Shown here one piece after another: positions 32,920 to 35,673 of a stretch of 35,673 nucleotides of DNA. Every line of letters starts with the position of its first letter. Position 1 is the first letter of the stretch. The notes beneath the pieces were generated by a model. The model had not been told where the DNA came from. It did no database searches and saw only the letters and a list, made by a program, of their open reading frames with translations. Made by a program: the position numbers and the translations under genes. Source of the stretch: an uncultured Clostridia bacterium (GTDB taxonomy: Bacteria > Bacillota > Clostridia > Lachnospirales > Lachnospiraceae); contig CAMEEX010000013.1 of the NCBI GenBank assembly GCA_945915235.1, positions 1 to 35,673 on the forward strand. The letters run 5' to 3'.

Positions 32920-35262
32920 ATGATATCAGAAAACATGGGCTTGTTCACGCTTGACACGATGAACACGACTTATGCCTTCAAGGTGCTTCCTACGGGGCAC
33001 CTTGAGCATTTGTATTATGGAAAAAAAATAAATATCGGCGGCGGTGCACAGGCGCTTTCGCGCAGACAGACGATGCCGGTCGGAAATACGGTCAGCTACT
33101 CGAATGACAATCCTTCGTTTTCGCTCGAGGCGGCGAGGCTTGAGATGTCCTCATACGGAAAAGGGGACATAAGGGAGCCGTTTGTCGAGCTTGTTCACGC
33201 AGATGGCTCGTTCACGTCAGATTTTTTGTACGACAGCTATGAGATAAAAAAGGGCAGGGACGAGCTTGCGACCCTGCCATGCTCCTACGGCAGTGAGGAC
33301 GAAGTTTCACAGCTCAAAATTATTTTGAAGGATAAAAATTATGGTCTCACGCTCGAGCTCTATTACTATGTGTACGAGGACTGCGACGTGATAGGAAGAA
33401 GCTGCCGCCTTGTAAATGACAGTCAGGACAGCGTAAATATCAGGCGCATCATGAGCATGATGATGGACATTGACGGTGCGGGATATGTGTTCACGACCTT
33501 CAACGGGGCATGGGCGCGCGAGATGGACAGGCATGACACGGTTGTGACCGCCGGAAAGCATGTCAATTCGTCGTACACGGGAACCTCGTCGAGCAGGGCC
33601 AATCCGTTTGTAATGGTTTCTAAAAAGGACACAACTCAGGAGCACGGCTCATGTATCGGTCTTAACCTTATCTACAGCGGCAACTACTATGAAGCTGTCG
33701 AGGTGGGAATGTGTGATACGACGAGGGTGGCTGCGGGTATAAATCCGCAGTCCTTCTCCTATATTCTGGAGCCGGGCAGTGATTTCGAGGCACCCGAGGC
33801 GGTTCTGACTTATTCGGACAGTGGCTTTAATGCGATGAGCCACAATATGCATGCCTTTGTGAGAAAACATATTGTGCGTGGAGAGTGGCAGTACAAGGAG
33901 CGCCCTGTGCTGCTAAACAGTTGGGAGGCGGCTTACTTTGACATAAGCGAGAGAAAACTCTATGACCTCGCAAAGGCGGGGCGTGATGTGGGGATTGAGC
34001 TTTTTGTTATGGACGACGGCTGGTTTGGAACCAGAAATGATGACAGTCAGTCTCTCGGCGACTGGTATGTGAACAAGAAGAAACTCCCGGGCGGCTTAAA
34101 GGGCATCTGTGACAGGATAAACGGTCTTGGAATGTCGTTTGGAATATGGGTTGAGCCTGAGATGGTGAATGTAAACAGCGAGCTGTACAGGAAACACCCT
34201 GACTGGGCGATGGATATTCCGGGATGTGCACACTCCGAGGGGCGCAACCAGAGAGTGCTCGACCTGTGCAATCCTGAGGTGTCAGAGTACATTGTCGAGA
34301 GCATGACGAGGGTGTTTTCATCGGCAAATATCGCCTATGTGAAATGGGACATGAACAGGATTTTTTCCGATTACTATTCAAAATATCTTCACGCACAGGG
34401 CAGACCGCAGGGTGAGACGGCTCACCGATATGTGGTGGCACTTGGAAAGATTATGCGGACGCTCGTGGAGCGCTTTCCGTATATATTGTTCGAGGGCTGT
34501 GCGGCGGGCGGAAACCGCTTTGACCTTGGAATACTCTGTTATTTTCCTCAGATATGGGCGAGCGACAACACCGATGCGGTAAGCAGAACCTATATACAGG
34601 AGGGCCTAAGCTACGGCTATCCGATGTCTGTTGTGTCGGCGCATGTGTCCGCATGTCCGAACCACCAGACACTCCGCGTGACACCGCTCACGACACGTTT
34701 CAATGTGGCGGCATTCGGAGTCTGCGGTTATGAGTGCAATCTTGTGGACATGAAGCGTGAGGAGTTAAATGAGATAAAGACACAGATAAGCATTTATAAG
34801 CAGTGGAGACATACGATGCAGTTCGGCACATTTTACCGACAGCGCACCGGAAATATCCATCAGTGGACGGTAGCGGAGGCAGACGGCAGCAGGGCAGTCG
34901 GACTTGTTATGCAGGAGCTTGTCCATGCAAACACCCAGAATGAGGTCTACTATGCGTCAGGTCTTGATGCCGATGCCGTTTACCGTTTCTATAACAGACC
35001 GCTGAAACACAATGTCAAAGAGTTCGGCGACCTCATAAATACAGCGACTCCTATACACATACGACAGGGTTCGCTTCTGCACAGCATGGTCGCAAAATTC
35101 GTCACAATGCCGGGCGAGACAGAGAAGTATGAGCTTGGCGGCGCACTCCTTATGGAAGGCGGCGTTCAACTGAAACAGGCATTTGCTGCGACGGGCTTTT
35201 CCGAGGAGGTAAGGCATTTCCCGGATTTTGCGTCGAGGGTGTACTTTATGGAGAAGATATGA
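32920..35262 (+). CDS. Alpha-galactosidase, GH36
   Basis: It hydrolyses alpha-galactosides such as melibiose, raffinose and stachyose. At 780 residues it is slightly longer than the usual 730, and there is no signal peptide, so it acts in the cytosol on imported sugar. The N-terminal beta-sandwich (1-330) is followed by the TIM barrel: VLLNSWEAAYFDI, FVMDDGWFG, KKKLPGGLKG, WVEPEMVN. The nucleophile is D477 in VKWDMNR and the acid/base is D549 in WASDNTDA, both where GH36 enzymes have them. EGCAAGGNRFD is also present. The stop-to-start gap from the symporter is 3 bases, implying coupled translation. Confidence 0.95.
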   Translation: MISENMGLFTLDTMNTTYAFKVLPTGHLEHLYYGKKINIGGGAQALSRRQTMPVGNTVSYSNDNPSFSLEAARLEMSSYGKGDIREPFVELVHADGSFTSDFLYDSYEIKKGRDELATLPCSYGSEDEVSQLKIILKDKNYGLTLELYYYVYEDCDVIGRSCRLVNDSQDSVNIRRIMSMMMDIDGAGYVFTTFNGAWAREMDRHDTVVTAGKHVNSSYTGTSSSRANPFVMVSKKDTTQEHGSCIGLNLIYSGNYYEAVEVGMCDTTRVAAGINPQSFSYILEPGSDFEAPEAVLTYSDSGFNAMSHNMHAFVRKHIVRGEWQYKERPVLLNSWEAAYFDISERKLYDLAKAGRDVGIELFVMDDGWFGTRNDDSQSLGDWYVNKKKLPGGLKGICDRINGLGMSFGIWVEPEMVNVNSELYRKHPDWAMDIPGCAHSEGRNQRVLDLCNPEVSEYIVESMTRVFSSANIAYVKWDMNRIFSDYYSKYLHAQGRPQGETAHRYVVALGKIMRTLVERFPYILFEGCAAGGNRFDLGILCYFPQIWASDNTDAVSRTYIQEGLSYGYPMSVVSAHVSACPNHQTLRVTPLTTRFNVAAFGVCGYECNLVDMKREELNEIKTQISIYKQWRHTMQFGTFYRQRTGNIHQWTVAEADGSRAVGLVMQELVHANTQNEVYYASGLDADAVYRFYNRPLKHNVKEFGDLINTATPIHIRQGSLLHSMVAKFVTMPGETEKYELGGALLMEGGVQLKQAFAATGFSEEVRHFPDFASRVYFMEKI

Positions 35263-35292
35263 GGAATTTTATAGGTGGGGAGTGAAACGGAC

Positions 35293-35433
35293 GTTGTGAA
35301 ATTTTACTATATTACCACCGGGCACGTTTTCACTGCGTTTTGCTACGCAACGGTGCATAAGCGGCTAAAATACAGCCGCTAAACACCGGCGAGCAAAAAG
35401 CACCCGGCTTGTAACATAGTAAAATTTCACAAC
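35293..35433 (+). repeat. Family A structured element, copy 2
   Basis: This 141-base unit has outer arms starting gttgtgaaattttactat (35293-35310) that pair perfectly with 35416-35433. Inner stems are ccggg/cccgg and cggtg/caccg, and the apical hairpin agcggct-AAAATAC-agccgct has the same loop as copy 1 at 11539-11677. The flanks GAC before and TGT after are also shared. It follows the GH36 gene by 30 bases. No T-run is present at the end. Confidence 0.78.
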
Positions 35434-35483
35434 TGTTTTGTTTGGACTGGAGCTTTATAATTCTGTATTATTATTTCTTCTTT

Positions 35484-35512
35484 TTGGCTTTCTTATTATT
35501 ATCTCATATCAT
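35484..35512 (+). promoter_or_regulatory. Possible promoter reading out of the window
   Basis: TTGGCT (35484-35489), 17 bases, TATCAT (35507-35512) lie in an AT-rich stretch. The downstream gene would lie beyond the right edge. Evidence is the hexamer match only. Confidence 0.3.
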
Positions 35513-35572
35513 TAGTGCGGAAAATATGCGATATAAGCCTAAATGTGTATAACGTGTTATATTTATGCGTAT

Positions 35573-35673
35573 CGCGACTTTTGGGAGAAGCCTAGATGTT
35601 CTTAGGACTCTGTTCATTACCCAGCCAAAAGCAGCATGGAGGCTGCTTTAGAAGCAATGCATACATGGAGGTA
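35573..35673 (+). repeat. Family B palindromic element, cut by the window end
   Basis: The left part matches the complete copy at 7935 onward: cgacttttg, gcctagatgttcttag and ccagccaaa are shared. Hairpin 1 has stem aaagcagc/gctgcttt (35628-35635 with 35642-35649) and loop ATGGAG. Hairpin 2 begins at 35651 with loop ATGGAG (35665-35670), and only three bases of its right arm are inside the window. The right outer arm must lie beyond 35673. Confidence 0.7.

Overview
The window looks like chromosomal DNA of a gut-type anaerobic Firmicute, most likely Lachnospiraceae (Roseburia/Butyrivibrio/Agathobacter-like). The pth-mfd pair, the strong AGGAGG-type ribosome binding sites, the LCP-family protein and the GPH symporter/GH36 alpha-galactosidase operon all fit that group. 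Genus and species cannot be fixed from the sequence alone. Almost everything is on the + strand.

Layout. (1) 1-4166: housekeeping pth (5' end cut by the window edge) and mfd. (2) 4175-4598, minus strand: a small membrane-protein gene that appears frameshifted in a run of seven T. (3) 4815-20326: a surface-glycan locus. It holds an LCP ligase-like protein, the CDP-deoxysugar genes rfbF-rfbG-rfbH, a YerE-like ThDP enzyme, an SDR epimerase/reductase, a GtrB-like GT2, a probable glycosyltransferase, an EvaA/SpnO-like NDP-hexose 2,3-dehydratase, a Gfo/Idh/MocA ketoreductase, a GT-C-like membrane protein and a further polytopic membrane protein. (4) 20432-22913: two convergent paralogous membrane-anchored proteins separated by a bidirectional terminator, one of them coupled to a TetR regulator. 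(5) 23102-28873: a GH43 enzyme, a large zinc-ribbon protein with seventeen 14-residue repeats, and a GGDEF-EAL protein with a degenerate GGDEF site. (6) 29341-35262: an operon of TetR, GT-B-like protein, GPH symporter and GH36 alpha-galactosidase, with a clear promoter and two matching operator palindromes.

How the genes may work together. RfbF and RfbG make CDP-4-keto-6-deoxyglucose. The 2,3-dehydratase plus the Gfo/Idh/MocA reductase would remove the C2 hydroxyl, as SpnO and SpnN do. The RfbH/SpnQ-type enzyme would remove the C3 hydroxyl, and the YerE-like enzyme would add a two-carbon branch from pyruvate at C4. The predicted product is a CDP-linked, C4-branched 2,3,6-trideoxyhexose, a type of sugar better known from antibiotics than from gut bacterial surfaces. 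The GT2/GT-C pair and the LCP protein suggest that the sugar, or another one, is placed on an envelope glycan through a lipid carrier. The product is an inference; the gene set is seen directly.

Non-coding structure is unusually rich. There are two dispersed element families. Family A (about 140 nt, two copies) is branched and shows compensatory changes between copies. Family B is a roughly 280-nt near-palindrome whose two inner hairpins carry hexaloops fitting A-N-G-G-A. One copy is complete, one is internally deleted on the other strand, and one is cut by the right edge. These elements and a further perfect hairpin/palindrome pair fill three successive gene junctions (rfbG/rfbH, rfbH/yerE, yerE/epimerase) of the otherwise compact sugar locus.
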